Shown: positions 1 through 6,554 of the stretch, piece by piece
Layout: each line of letters starts with the position of its first letter
Position numbering within the stretch: position 1 is the stretch's first letter
Source of the DNA: Chloroflexota bacterium
GTDB taxonomy: Bacteria > Chloroflexota > Limnocylindria > Limnocylindrales > CSP1-4
Reading direction: 5' to 3'
DNA length: 9,021 nt
Assembly (NCBI GenBank): GCA_025355255.1
Contig: JANYAA010000366.1
Coordinates: 1 to 9,021, forward strand
Program-made: the position numbers and the translations under genes
The notes under the pieces: generated by a model
Database searches by the model: none
Told to the model about the DNA's origin: nothing
The model's input: only the letters and a program-made list of their open reading frames with translations

Positions 1-189
1 GTAGAACTTGGAGCCGATGGGGAACGTCAGCGCCGCCGGCATCTGGATGAACGCATCCAAGCGGTAGTCCGGGCGTCCGGCCTCGAGGACGAGGACGCGG
101 GTATCTGGCGCAGCGCTCAGCCTGTTGGCGAGCACCGAGCCCGCGGAGCCGCCCCCGACGATGATGAAGTCGTGCTGCGTCATGACCAT
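1..189 (-). CDS. GMC family FAD-dependent oxidoreductase (N-terminal 63 residues, cut by window edge)
   Basis: Partial gene reading leftwards off the window; only the FAD-binding start is present. Seen: a Rossmann dinucleotide-binding motif at residues 8-25 ([18 protein letters not shown], with G12, G14 and G17 as the glycine triad), then an acidic residue in LVLEAG (E36), which in this fold binds the ADP-ribose hydroxyls. The segment around residues 49-63 ([15 protein letters not shown]) resembles the region after the Rossmann motif in choline dehydrogenase-like GMC enzymes. Family members oxidise alcohols, often choline, sugars or sterols, with FAD; the substrate cannot be read from 63 residues. 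The start is ATG at 187-189, preferred over the in-frame ATG at 181-183 because a TAGATT hexamer ends exactly 6 bases upstream of the former, as in other leaderless genes here. A GMC enzyme is likely; another FAD oxidoreductase is possible but less so. Confidence 0.85.
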   Translation of the reverse strand, partial: MVMTQHDFIIVGGGSAGSVLANRLSAAPDTRVLVLEAGRPDYRLDAFIQMPAALTFPIGSKFY

Positions 190-195
190 GCGGCG

Positions 196-201
196 AATCT
201 A
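196..201 (-). promoter_or_regulatory. Putative -10 element of the GMC oxidoreductase gene (leaderless)
   Basis: On the minus strand TAGATT lies 6 bases before the ATG at 187-189, placing it at -12 to -7 if transcription starts on the A of the start codon. No Shine-Dalgarno sequence lies in between and no clear -35 is visible. It follows the same TA(C/G)NNT pattern as six other genes in the window. Confidence 0.6.
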
Positions 202-235
202 GCAGCGCCGCTTGGGGGCTCGGGCGGCGGTTGCG

Positions 236-889
236 CTACGGGACCGCCGCCCGCTGCACGGCGAGCAGCGCCCACATGGCGCCGAAGACCAAAAATGGGC
301 CAAACGGCACGTAGGTCTTGAGCGTGATGCGCCGCAGCACGAGCAGCAGGACGATCACCACGCCGGCGCCGAGCACACCGTAAACCACGCCGCCAATCAA
401 CTTCCACGGACCCACCAGCAGGCCCACCGAGACAAGCAGCTTCACGTCGCCCAGACCGAAGGCGCCCGCGCCAAACGGGATGGACATGGCGAACAGGACC
501 AGGGGCAGCCCCAGCGCGACGACAATTGTGACCGGCAGGCCACCCGGGCCCACCAGCGGGTTGGCACCCGCGAGGGCGAACACGAGCGCGATGGGGATGG
601 CTGGCAGCGTCAGCTCGTCGGGGAGCAGCCGCTGGTCAAGGTCAATGGCCAGCATCAGGACAAGCGCCGCCAAATACGCGCCGAATACCAGCCGCGCGAC
701 GCTGTCCTCGTAGACGAGCGTTACCGCGCCCAGCGCAACTGCTCCGGTAAGGACCGCCACCAGCGTCCGCCAGCCCGGCGCGCGGCCGCCCTCATCCTTC
801 TCGTGCGCCGGCCAGCGCACCGCGAACCGGTCCGAGGCATAGCCCCAGAGCGCGCCGGCGATGGCCAGCACGACGGCGAGCGGCGTCAT
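236..889 (-). CDS. A24 family prepilin peptidase, cysteine-free form
   Basis: Polytopic membrane aspartyl protease of 217 residues that would cleave type IV prepilin or pseudopilin leader peptides at the cytoplasmic face. Seen: the first catalytic region AIDLDQRLLPDELTLP (residues 81-96) and the second, FGLGDVKLL (144-152, with D148 in the GxGDxK motif); the PFGPFL segment near residues 195-200 is also typical. Hydrophobic stretches suggest six to eight membrane helices. There is no cysteine in the protein, so the zinc-binding CxxC pairs of classical PilD are absent, and the large cytoplasmic methyltransferase insert is reduced to a short charged loop (about residues 25-40). Leader cleavage is therefore better supported than N-methylation. 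It begins 36 bases downstream of the pepA stop on the same strand, with no obvious -10 and only a weak ribosome site, so it is probably co-transcribed with pepA. No pilin or pilus ATPase gene is in the window. Confidence 0.88.
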   Translation of the reverse strand: MTPLAVVLAIAGALWGYASDRFAVRWPAHEKDEGGRAPGWRTLVAVLTGAVALGAVTLVYEDSVARLVFGAYLAALVLMLAIDLDQRLLPDELTLPAIPIALVFALAGANPLVGPGGLPVTIVVALGLPLVLFAMSIPFGAGAFGLGDVKLLVSVGLLVGPWKLIGGVVYGVLGAGVVIVLLLVLRRITLKTYVPFGPFLVFGAMWALLAVQRAAVP

Positions 890-925
890 GAGCGGGGGTC
901 CACGACCTGCGGGGACGAACCAGCG

Positions 926-2446
926 TCAGCCGGCACCCGTCAGCGCCAGCTCCACGAGCGTGGCCAGAGACGTGCCGTTCGCACCGCGCGGCGCAAACGG
1001 AAGCGCTTTGCGGTAGTACGAGGTGGCGGCGATGTCGAGGTGGGCCCACGGCACCGTCCGGAAGCTCTCTAGGAACAGGCCGCTCTTCACGAGCCCGCCC
1101 TCGACGCTGCCGGAGTTGGTGATGTCGCCCGTCCAGCTCTCCATCTCTGAGCGGTAGTCCTGCACCAGCGGCAGCCGCCAGAGGCGCTCGCCCGCACGGT
1201 CCGCGGCGGCTTCCACCTCGGTCCACCACGGGTCAGGCGTGGCGAACACACCGGTGACGAGATGGCCTAGCGCGCGGCCGACAGCACCCGTCAGGGTGGC
1301 CACGTCCACCAGATGCGTTGCGCCAAGTTGCTCGGCGTACGTCATGGCGTCGCCCAGGATCAGGCGACCCTCGGCGTCCGTGTTGATGACGTCCACCTGC
1401 AGCCCGTTGAGCGCCTTGACGATGTCGCCCGGCCGCGTGGCGTGGTCGCCGGGCATGTTCTCCACGGCCGGCGCCACCGCAAGCAGCGGGAGGCCGGGGG
1501 CGAGACGCGCAGCGGTGACGATGGCCGCGATCACGATGCAGGCACCGGTCTTGTCCATCTTCATCTCTTCCATGCGGTCAGAGGGCTTGATGCTGATGCC
1601 GCCGGAGTCAAAACAGACGCCCTTGCCAACCATGGCGATGAGGCGGCCCCGCGAGTCGCGGGCCCCCTCCGGACCAGAGCGCATCACGATCATGCGCGGC
1701 GGGTTGTCGGAGCCGCGGCCGACGGCGAGGAACATCCCCATGCCCAGTTCGGCCGCGCGCTTCTCATCGATGACGTCGATGGCGAGACCGTAGGTATTGG
1801 CAAGCGCGGTGGCCTCGTCCGCGAGGACCTGCGGGCTGACGTCGTTCGCGGCGCGGTTGGCCAGACGGCGGGCGATGTTGGAGCCCTCGCCGATAATCTG
1901 GCCGCGCTTTGCGGCGGCGGCGATGGCCTCAGCCGCGCCCGCCGCAGCGGCAGCATCGGTCGTGATCAGAAGGAGCTCGTCCAGCACAGGCGGCGCGGTG
2001 TCAGTGTTGTCGAGGTAGATGGTCTTGGGGTCAAACCCGCCCTCGACGATGCCGCGGACCACCATGTCGGCGGCAACCGCAGAACCCTCGCCGAGCCCTG
2101 CGGCAACCGGATCAAGCCAGTACGCCAGCGTGCGCGCACTGCGCCCCGCGAGGCGACGGATGGACGAGGCGGCCTGGCGGCGGGCGGTCTCGCGATCAAA
2201 TTCGTCCGCCGGTCCCCCGCCAACCACGAGAAGACGGCCCGCGGGCAGTTCGCCGGAGGCGGCGAGGACGGACGCGTACGCCTTGGCACGCAGTTCGCCC
2301 AACGCAGCCAGCCCACGGAGTTCTCCGCCGGAGCGGCGGTCAAGCTCGTCAAGCGGTCCGGTGAACCCGGGCTCCCCCACCAGCGGGACCACCAGCAGAT
2401 CTGCGGCTGCCTCCCAGGGTTGGGCGATAACGACGCGGATCTGCAC
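926..2446 (-). CDS. pepA: Leucyl aminopeptidase (M17 family)
   Basis: Cytosolic two-metal aminopeptidase of 506 residues, close to the roughly 500 usual for PepA; it removes N-terminal residues, classically Leu, from peptides. Seen: an N-terminal alpha/beta domain (about 1-160), an Ala-rich linker helix (163-180) and the C-terminal catalytic domain. Metal ligands are recognisable with the same spacing as in E. coli PepA: K275 and D280 (VGKGVCFDSGG), D298 (KMDKTGA), D357 and E359 in the signature NTDAEGRL (355-362). The catalytic Lys and Arg correspond to K287 and R361. The enzyme should be active and hexameric as in the family. The start is GTG at 2444-2446, supported by a strong GGAGGT eight bases upstream. 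It is followed at 36 bases by the prepilin peptidase gene. DNA binding of the kind known for E. coli PepA (XerA/CarP) cannot be inferred here. Confidence 0.96.
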   Translation of the reverse strand: MQIRVVIAQPWEAAADLLVVPLVGEPGFTGPLDELDRRSGGELRGLAALGELRAKAYASVLAASGELPAGRLLVVGGGPADEFDRETARRQAASSIRRLAGRSARTLAYWLDPVAAGLGEGSAVAADMVVRGIVEGGFDPKTIYLDNTDTAPPVLDELLLITTDAAAAAGAAEAIAAAAKRGQIIGEGSNIARRLANRAANDVSPQVLADEATALANTYGLAIDVIDEKRAAELGMGMFLAVGRGSDNPPRMIVMRSGPEGARDSRGRLIAMVGKGVCFDSGGISIKPSDRMEEMKMDKTGACIVIAAIVTAARLAPGLPLLAVAPAVENMPGDHATRPGDIVKALNGLQVDVINTDAEGRLILGDAMTYAEQLGATHLVDVATLTGAVGRALGHLVTGVFATPDPWWTEVEAAADRAGERLWRLPLVQDYRSEMESWTGDITNSGSVEGGLVKSGLFLESFRTVPWAHLDIAATSYYRKALPFAPRGANGTSLATLVELALTGAG

Positions 2447-2454
2447 GGCCGAGG

Positions 2455-2460
2455 ACCTCC
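2455..2460 (-). promoter_or_regulatory. Shine-Dalgarno site of pepA
   Basis: On the minus strand GGAGGT lies 8 bases before the GTG start at 2444-2446, ideal spacing for ribosome binding. It decides the GTG start and marks pepA as a leadered gene, unlike most of its neighbours. Confidence 0.8.
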
Positions 2461-2527
2461 GGTGTGAAGGCGCCGGCTGCGCGTACAGCGCGGAGCGGGC
2501 GCGAGACGATGGGCGGGAAGTGGCGCC

Positions 2528-2533
2528 AGTGTA
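2528..2533 (-). promoter_or_regulatory. Possible -10 element upstream of pepA
   Basis: Minus-strand TACACT fits the TA(C/G)NNT form seen at the leaderless promoters and would give a leader of roughly 75 bases for pepA. An 8-bp palindrome, TGGCGCCA (2521-2528), lies directly beside it and could be an operator half-site or chance. No -35 is seen. This is a weak call based on one hexamer in a 125-base spacer. Confidence 0.25.
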
Positions 2534-2571
2534 CCGCCGAGCGAGGCCCCGGCCGCGCGCCGAAACGTGCG

Positions 2572-3516
2572 CTATTGACCCTGGTTCAGCACGGCGTTGA
2601 TGAGGCCCTTCGTCGTGTCGATGGCGATCACCGCCTGGTTGAGCCCGCCGCGCGCGATGTCGTTCATGATCCCCACGACCCCCGTGGCGTCCTTCGGCAG
2701 CCCGGCCCGGGCCTGCTGCTCTGCAGCGAGGGCTTTGCGCACGGCGCTGGTCACGTGGCCCTTCGCGTCGCGCAGTGTCGCATAGAGGTTGCGCAATGCC
2801 CCGTCGTACGCGGTCTTGGCGTTGAGCCAGGCGGTCAGCGTGGTGACATCGGCATTCTTCGCCAGCCTGTCGCGGAACGCGCCCGTCTGGGTCGCTGCGG
2901 CGTCGGCCGAGTCCAGCAGCTTGAGCGCCTGCCCGTACCGAGCGGCCGAGCCGTCGCGGACAGCCTTGGCGGTGTACCCGTCGTGCTTGGCGAGGAGCGC
3001 CGGGACGGCTGATGCGTCAAGGGCCTGCTCGGAGATCACGGTCCAGTTGTCGGCGAGTCCCGACACGAGCATCCGCGCCTTGCCCAGCTGGTCGTAGCGC
3101 GCAGCGAGCGCGGGCGAGACGTAGAGCTCGCTGTGGCCGGTGATGTACGGCACAGCCGCCAGGGCACGAGCCAGCGCGTCAGACGCCGCGTTCACCGCTG
3201 ACAGCCGGGCGGCGCCCGCGTTCAGGGCCGTCTGCAGGGCCGCCGTGTCGCCGTTGAGCAGGCTGGTCAGCGCGTCGCGACCGGCGACGCCGACCTGGTC
3301 CACCGCGCTGGCGAGCCCTGCTAGCTGCGCGGCAGCCCCGTCGATGGCCGGCTTGGCCGCGCTGTCGGCGACGAATGTCAGCTCAGCCCGGGCGGCGGTC
3401 CCAGGCGTGTGGTTCAGCGCAGCGGCCACGCCGGCGCCGCCGAGAGCGAGGAGCACGGCAAGCACGAGCCAGCCGATGCCGGCGACAGCTGCGCGCAGGA
3501 TCCCGAGAGGTGCCAC
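2572..3516 (-). CDS. Hypothetical Ala-rich, membrane-anchored extracytoplasmic protein
   Basis: I do not recognise this 314-residue protein. Seen: a single hydrophobic segment at residues 10-34 after a short N-terminus with one Arg, fitting an uncleaved signal anchor or signal peptide. The rest is very rich in Ala and strongly helical in character, with heptad-like Leu/Ala spacing over about 55-120 and 185-270. There are no cysteines, no metal-binding cluster and no catalytic motif I can name. The segment around 121-165 (AVPYITGHSELYVSP, later GLADNWTVISEQ) is the least Ala-biased and is a good candidate for a conserved core. An exported helical bundle is the simplest reading. The start is GTG at 3514-3516, chosen because TACGCT ends 7 bases upstream. 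It stands alone between the SDR gene (57 bases away) and pepA (125 bases), probably as its own transcript. Confidence 0.8.
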   Translation of the reverse strand: MAPLGILRAAVAGIGWLVLAVLLALGGAGVAAALNHTPGTAARAELTFVADSAAKPAIDGAAAQLAGLASAVDQVGVAGRDALTSLLNGDTAALQTALNAGAARLSAVNAASDALARALAAVPYITGHSELYVSPALAARYDQLGKARMLVSGLADNWTVISEQALDASAVPALLAKHDGYTAKAVRDGSAARYGQALKLLDSADAAATQTGAFRDRLAKNADVTTLTAWLNAKTAYDGALRNLYATLRDAKGHVTSAVRKALAAEQQARAGLPKDATGVVGIMNDIARGGLNQAVIAIDTTKGLINAVLNQGQ

Positions 3517-3523
3517 GGCGCGC

Positions 3524-3529
3524 AGCGTA
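3524..3529 (-). promoter_or_regulatory. Putative -10 element of the hypothetical Ala-rich gene (leaderless)
   Basis: Minus-strand TACGCT ends 7 bases before the GTG at 3514-3516. There is no purine-rich ribosome site between them. It matches the TA(C/G)NNT spacing pattern shared by seven genes in the window. Confidence 0.5.
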
Positions 3530-3573
3530 CCGGGTTAGGCGCGGTGGCGCCGAGTCTGGTCCCGCGACGCCGG

Positions 3574-4506
3574 CTACTGGTCCTTCAGCTTGCGCTGCAG
3601 GTGGGTCAGGCCGCCCTCCATCGGGCGCGGGTCAAACCCAAACCCGGTCTTGACCGAGTCCGCCGGGCCAATGTTGTCGAGGCGCAGCTGACGAAGCTGG
3701 TCTGTGGCAACGGGGAACGGCAGGCGGATCGACTCCGAGACGCCCGCCACGAGGCGGATCAGCGCCACGGGCATCGGCACCAGCAGCCGCTTCTTGCCCA
3801 TCCCGCGCAGCACCTCGGCCACGATTTCCCTATAGGTCCAGTAGCGCGGCCCGCCAAGCGGGTACTCGCGCCCGATCGTCGCGTCGTCAGCGACGGCCAT
3901 CGTGATCACGCGCGCCAGATCCTCAATCGCGAGCGGCTGGAACCGCGCGTTCCCTGACCCGGTGATCGGCACGATGCCGGGCGACATCCGCACGAGGCCC
4001 GCGAGGATGTTGAAGAACCCGTCGCGCGGACCAAACAGCAGCGACGGGGCCAGGATGGTCCAGCGCAGCCCGCTCTCGCGGACGATGGCCATGCCCTTGG
4101 CCTTCGAGGACCCATAGTGCAGGTCCGGCTCATCCACAACAGCCAAGGCTCCAAGATGCACAAAGCGGGAGACGCCAGCGTCGGTGGCGGCCTTGACAAC
4201 GTTGCGCGTGCCCTCCGTGTTCACGAGACGCAGCGAGGCGCCCTTGTCCAAGTCGCGCGCGATGGCGACAAGGTGGACGACGGTGTCGACACCCGCAAGT
4301 GCGCCTGGGAGGGTTTCGGGCTTGGTGACGTCGCCGTGTCGGAACGCAAGGTTGGCGTGAGCGCCCTCGGGCAGACGCGCGAGGACCAAGTCCTCCGCCT
4401 TGGGGTCCCGGACCAGCGCCACCACCTTGTGGCCTGCGTCGAGGAGGGCTGGGAGGGTGTGGCTGCCCACGAACCCGCTGGCGCCGGTGAGAAGGATGGT
4501 TGACAT
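3574..4506 (-). CDS. NAD(P)-binding atypical SDR, NDUFA9-like epimerase/reductase family
   Basis: A 310-residue Rossmann-fold protein of the extended/atypical short-chain dehydrogenase group. Seen: N-terminal nucleotide-binding motif TGASGFVG (7-14), an Arg at position 33 (LVRD) after the second strand suggesting NADP preference, the acidic HGDVTKP region (57-63), NTEGTRNV (96-103) and a YxxxK pair, Y131 and K135, in YGSSKAKG. The segment RESGLRWTILAPSLLFGPRDGFFN starting near 143 is typical of the NDUFA9/YbjT-like group. In mitochondria the homologue is a complex I accessory subunit; bacterial members are often of unknown substrate, some working in quinone, terpenoid or nucleotide-sugar chemistry. 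No complex I genes are nearby, so no such role is claimed. The ATG start at 4504-4506 has AGGGGAG ten bases upstream. The gene is divergent from the adenosine deaminase gene. Confidence 0.88.
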   Translation of the reverse strand: MSTILLTGASGFVGSHTLPALLDAGHKVVALVRDPKAEDLVLARLPEGAHANLAFRHGDVTKPETLPGALAGVDTVVHLVAIARDLDKGASLRLVNTEGTRNVVKAATDAGVSRFVHLGALAVVDEPDLHYGSSKAKGMAIVRESGLRWTILAPSLLFGPRDGFFNILAGLVRMSPGIVPITGSGNARFQPLAIEDLARVITMAVADDATIGREYPLGGPRYWTYREIVAEVLRGMGKKRLLVPMPVALIRLVAGVSESIRLPFPVATDQLRQLRLDNIGPADSVKTGFGFDPRPMEGGLTHLQRKLKDQ

Positions 4507-4516
4507 GCTGCGCTTG

Positions 4517-4523
4517 CTCCCCT
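4517..4523 (-). promoter_or_regulatory. Shine-Dalgarno site of the SDR gene
   Basis: Minus-strand AGGGGAG lies 10 bases before the ATG at 4504-4506. It supports this start and a leadered mRNA. A possible -10, TACCGT, is on the same strand at 4566-4571, which would give a leader of about 50 bases; no -35 is seen. Confidence 0.55.
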
Positions 4524-4604
4524 GGAACCACGACTCGGGGTTACGTGTGTACCCCTCGTTCGCACACGGTACGCCCGCGGATGGCTGCCGACCTGTTCCG
4601 GCCC

Positions 4605-4610
4605 TACGAT
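4605..4610 (+). promoter_or_regulatory. Putative -10 element of the adenosine deaminase gene (leaderless)
   Basis: TACGAT lies at -12 to -7 relative to the ATG at 4617-4619, with six bases (GCGCAC) between. No ribosome-binding sequence fits in that gap, so a leaderless transcript is inferred. The position also selects 4617 over the in-frame ATG at 4581. Confidence 0.6.
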
Positions 4611-4616
4611 GCGCAC

Positions 4617-5690
4617 ATGGCCAACCTTGACCCCCGAACCCTCCGCGACCTCCTCCATGCGATGCCGAAGGCGGAGCTGCACCTCCACCTTGACGGGTCG
4701 CTCCGCGTTGACACGGCGCTTGAGATCGCCCGAACGCGCGGCATTGACGCGCCGACGACCTTCGCCGGGATGCGTGGCGTCCTGGTGGGACCCGAGCAGT
4801 CCGTGGATCAGGCCGCCCTGCTGGCGGCGTTTGACCTGCCGATTGCGCTCATGCAGGACGAGGAGGCCCTTGAGCGAATCGCGGCCGATCTAGTCGAGGA
4901 CAAGGCCGCCGACAACGTGCGGTACGCAGAGATCCGGTGGGCGCCGCTCCTCCACGAGGATGAGGGGCTGACGGGGCGCGAGGTGGTGGAGGCCGTGTGG
5001 CGCGGCGCCGCGCGTGCCGCCCAGGGCCGCACGGCTGGCAGCCGCAACATCGAGGTCCGCCTGATCGCCACCCTCATGCGCTCGCACGAGCCGGAGCGCA
5101 ACCTGGCGTTCATCCAGGAAATGGAGGAGTACGGGATCCCCGACGGGCTGGTGGCCGTGGATCTCGCCGGGCAGGAGGCGCGCTTCCCGGATCCGGAACT
5201 GCACCGCGAGGCCATCGAGCTCGCCCGCGCCATCGGCCTCCACGTCACGCTGCACGCGGGCGAGTGGGGAGGCGCGGCGCAGGTCCGCCGGGCGCTCCAG
5301 TTGGACCCGGAGCGCATCGCCCACGGCCCGCTGGCGATTGACGACCCCTCGCTCGTGGCGGAGCTCATCGCGAGCGGCACGTGGCTGGATCTCTGCCCCA
5401 CGTCCAACGTTCAGGCGTCCATTGTCCCCAGCATCGAGGCCCACCCGCTCCGCCGCCTGCTGCACGCCGGTGTTGCCGTCACGCTGAACACGGACGACCT
5501 CACCGTCTCCGACATCACGCTCACGCAGGAGTACGTCCGGGCCGTCGAGCGCATCGGCCTGACGCTGCCCGAGCTCTGGGAGCTGGATCTCGCAGCGGTC
5601 GATGCCGCCTTCTGTGAGCCCGCGGTCGCGGACCGGCTGCGCGCCGAGTTCGAGGCCTGGGGCGCAGGCATCCCCGAGCTCGCCGGCTAG
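4617..5690 (+). CDS. add: Adenosine deaminase family protein
   Basis: A 357-residue metal-dependent amidohydrolase that hydrolytically deaminates adenosine or a related 6-aminopurine nucleoside in the cytosol. Seen: PKAELHLHLDGS (17-28) with zinc ligands H22 and H24, RYAEIRWAP (102-110), DLAG (182-185), HAGE (213-216) giving zinc ligand H213 and catalytic E216, AHG with H236, CPTSN (260-264) and NTDD (291-294) with zinc ligand D293. Every catalytic residue of the family is present and length is normal. One departure is L295 after NTDD, where Pro is usual. The substrate may be adenosine, deoxyadenosine, adenine or aminodeoxyfutalosine (menaquinone pathway); sequence alone does not decide. The in-frame ATG at 4581 was rejected because TACGAT ends six bases before 4617. 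The TAG stop overlaps the stop of the opposing HAD gene. Confidence 0.92.
   Translation: MANLDPRTLRDLLHAMPKAELHLHLDGSLRVDTALEIARTRGIDAPTTFAGMRGVLVGPEQSVDQAALLAAFDLPIALMQDEEALERIAADLVEDKAADNVRYAEIRWAPLLHEDEGLTGREVVEAVWRGAARAAQGRTAGSRNIEVRLIATLMRSHEPERNLAFIQEMEEYGIPDGLVAVDLAGQEARFPDPELHREAIELARAIGLHVTLHAGEWGGAAQVRRALQLDPERIAHGPLAIDDPSLVAELIASGTWLDLCPTSNVQASIVPSIEAHPLRRLLHAGVAVTLNTDDLTVSDITLTQEYVRAVERIGLTLPELWELDLAAVDAAFCEPAVADRLRAEFEAWGAGIPELAG
5687..5690. other. Shared palindromic stop CTAG of two convergent genes
   Basis: The tetramer CTAG contains TAG on both strands. Plus-strand 5688-5690 is the stop of the adenosine deaminase gene and minus-strand 5689-5687 is the stop of the HAD gene. 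No intergenic DNA remains, so any terminator for either gene must lie inside the other's coding region. Confidence 0.95.
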
Positions 5691-6538
5691 CCGACGGTCT
5701 CGGCCGCCAGCTCGTCCAGAACCTGCGCAAGTTCGGCCGCATCGGCCGCTACACGTGTTGGCCGCTCGTCGCCAGTTAGCGCCTCGGCGGCGGCGGCCGA
5801 CGTGACGCCTGTCAGCACCAGGACGGTGCGCGCGCCCACCGCCTTGCCGGCAGCGATGTCTGACAGCGCATCACCGATCATCACGGCATCGGCCGCCCGC
5901 GAGCCTGCCCGGCGGATCGCCACCTCCAGCAGGTACGGCCCGGGCTTGCCCACGTCGGCCTGCGCATTCGTTCGCGCTGCCGTCTCGATGGCGGTCACGG
6001 CGGATCCGGCACCGGGGCGAAACCCGTACTCGGTGGGGTACATCGGGTCCCGGTTGGTGGCCACCAGCACGGCGCCGGCCCGCACGCAATCGGCAGCGGC
6101 CGCAACGCGCAGATAGGTCATATCGGGGTCAAGACCCACCACCACAGCGTCCGGCCGGCCCGCAAGACCAAAGCCGTCAGACCGCTCGGCGCGCATGCGT
6201 TCGGCGACATCGGCAGCCGATACCACGTCGAAACCCACCTCCGCGAGCTCCTGCGCAAGCCCAGGCGTGCCCGATGCCAGCACGCGCCGAACCGCGGGCA
6301 GGTTGTCGCGGATCCACACAGCGCTTGCCTGAGCGCTGGTCACGACGGCCGCGGGGTCGTACGGAGCGCCAAAGCTCAAGAGTCGCGCCCGGTACTCGCT
6401 GCTGTGCGCGGTGGCGTTGTTGGTGACGTAGATCACCCGGTCCCCGGCTGCCGCACGAGCGGTCAGGAGCGCAGGGACACCCGGCACGGCCTCGCGGCCG
6501 CGGTAGACGACGCCATCGAGATCAACGAGCAGCAGCAC
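5687..6538 (-). CDS. HAD-IIA family phosphatase (NagD/phosphoglycolate phosphatase-like)
   Basis: A 283-residue haloacid dehalogenase superfamily hydrolase with a C2-type cap, the group including NagD, 4-nitrophenylphosphatase and 2-phosphoglycolate phosphatase. Seen: motif I DLDGVVYRG with nucleophile D6 and acid D8, motif II VTNNAT (T39, N40, N41), the cap domain from about 75 to 190, motif III lysine K198 in GKPGP, and motif IV IGDALSDIAAG with D223 and D227 as Mg2+ ligands. It should be an active cytosolic phosphomonoesterase; phosphoglycolate or nucleotide monophosphates are plausible substrates, not shown by sequence. The start is GTG at 6536-6538 because motif I must follow at once and TAGCAT ends six bases upstream. 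It is convergent with the adenosine deaminase gene, sharing CTAG at their stops, and divergent from the NYN gene with only 22 bases between start codons. Confidence 0.93.
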   Translation of the reverse strand: MLLLVDLDGVVYRGREAVPGVPALLTARAAAGDRVIYVTNNATAHSSEYRARLLSFGAPYDPAAVVTSAQASAVWIRDNLPAVRRVLASGTPGLAQELAEVGFDVVSAADVAERMRAERSDGFGLAGRPDAVVVGLDPDMTYLRVAAAADCVRAGAVLVATNRDPMYPTEYGFRPGAGSAVTAIETAARTNAQADVGKPGPYLLEVAIRRAGSRAADAVMIGDALSDIAAGKAVGARTVLVLTGVTSAAAAEALTGDERPTRVAADAAELAQVLDELAAETVG

Positions 6539-6544
6539 GTGGCG

Positions 6545-6554
6545 ATGCTACCGT
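6545..6554. promoter_or_regulatory. Bidirectional promoter with two -10 hexamers sharing one TA step
   Basis: Minus-strand TAGCAT (6545-6550) ends six bases before the GTG of the HAD gene, and plus-strand TACCGT (6549-6554) ends six bases before the ATG of the NYN gene. The hexamers overlap at the self-complementary TA of 6549-6550, which supplies the first two bases of both. Predicted start sites are 6538 (minus) and 6561 (plus), the first bases of the two start codons. Any -35 or upstream contact for each gene would fall inside the other gene. RNA polymerase could open this region for only one direction at a time. The geometry is seen directly; function is inferred. Confidence 0.6.

Noticed and set aside
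212..1072. A 286-codon plus-strand open frame opposite the prepilin peptidase
   Set aside because: The opposite strand encodes a recognisable membrane peptidase; this frame gives Gln/Arg/His-rich sequence without motifs.
792..1229. A minus-strand frame overlapping the end of pepA and the start of the prepilin peptidase
   Set aside because: Out of frame with both real genes and rich in Arg/Ala without a domain; no start signal.
1313..2467. A 384-codon open frame on the plus strand across pepA
   Set aside because: It is the antisense of a pepA gene with all catalytic residues; its product is His/Arg/Asp-rich low-complexity sequence without a domain, a usual artefact at 70% GC.
3538..3551. GGCGC-GGTG-GCGCC hairpin between the SDR stop and the hypothetical gene
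   Set aside because: Five-base stem, no U-tract on either strand; such hairpins are frequent by chance at this GC content.
4500..4616. N-terminal extension of the adenosine deaminase frame, including an in-frame ATG at 4581
   Set aside because: The extension runs through the divergent promoter region and over the SDR start; TACGAT sits exactly six bases before 4617, and the protein begins normally there.
5780..5800. GGC/GCG trinucleotide run, possible microsatellite
   Set aside because: It encodes a short Ala run in a helix near the end of the HAD protein and is expected from codon bias.
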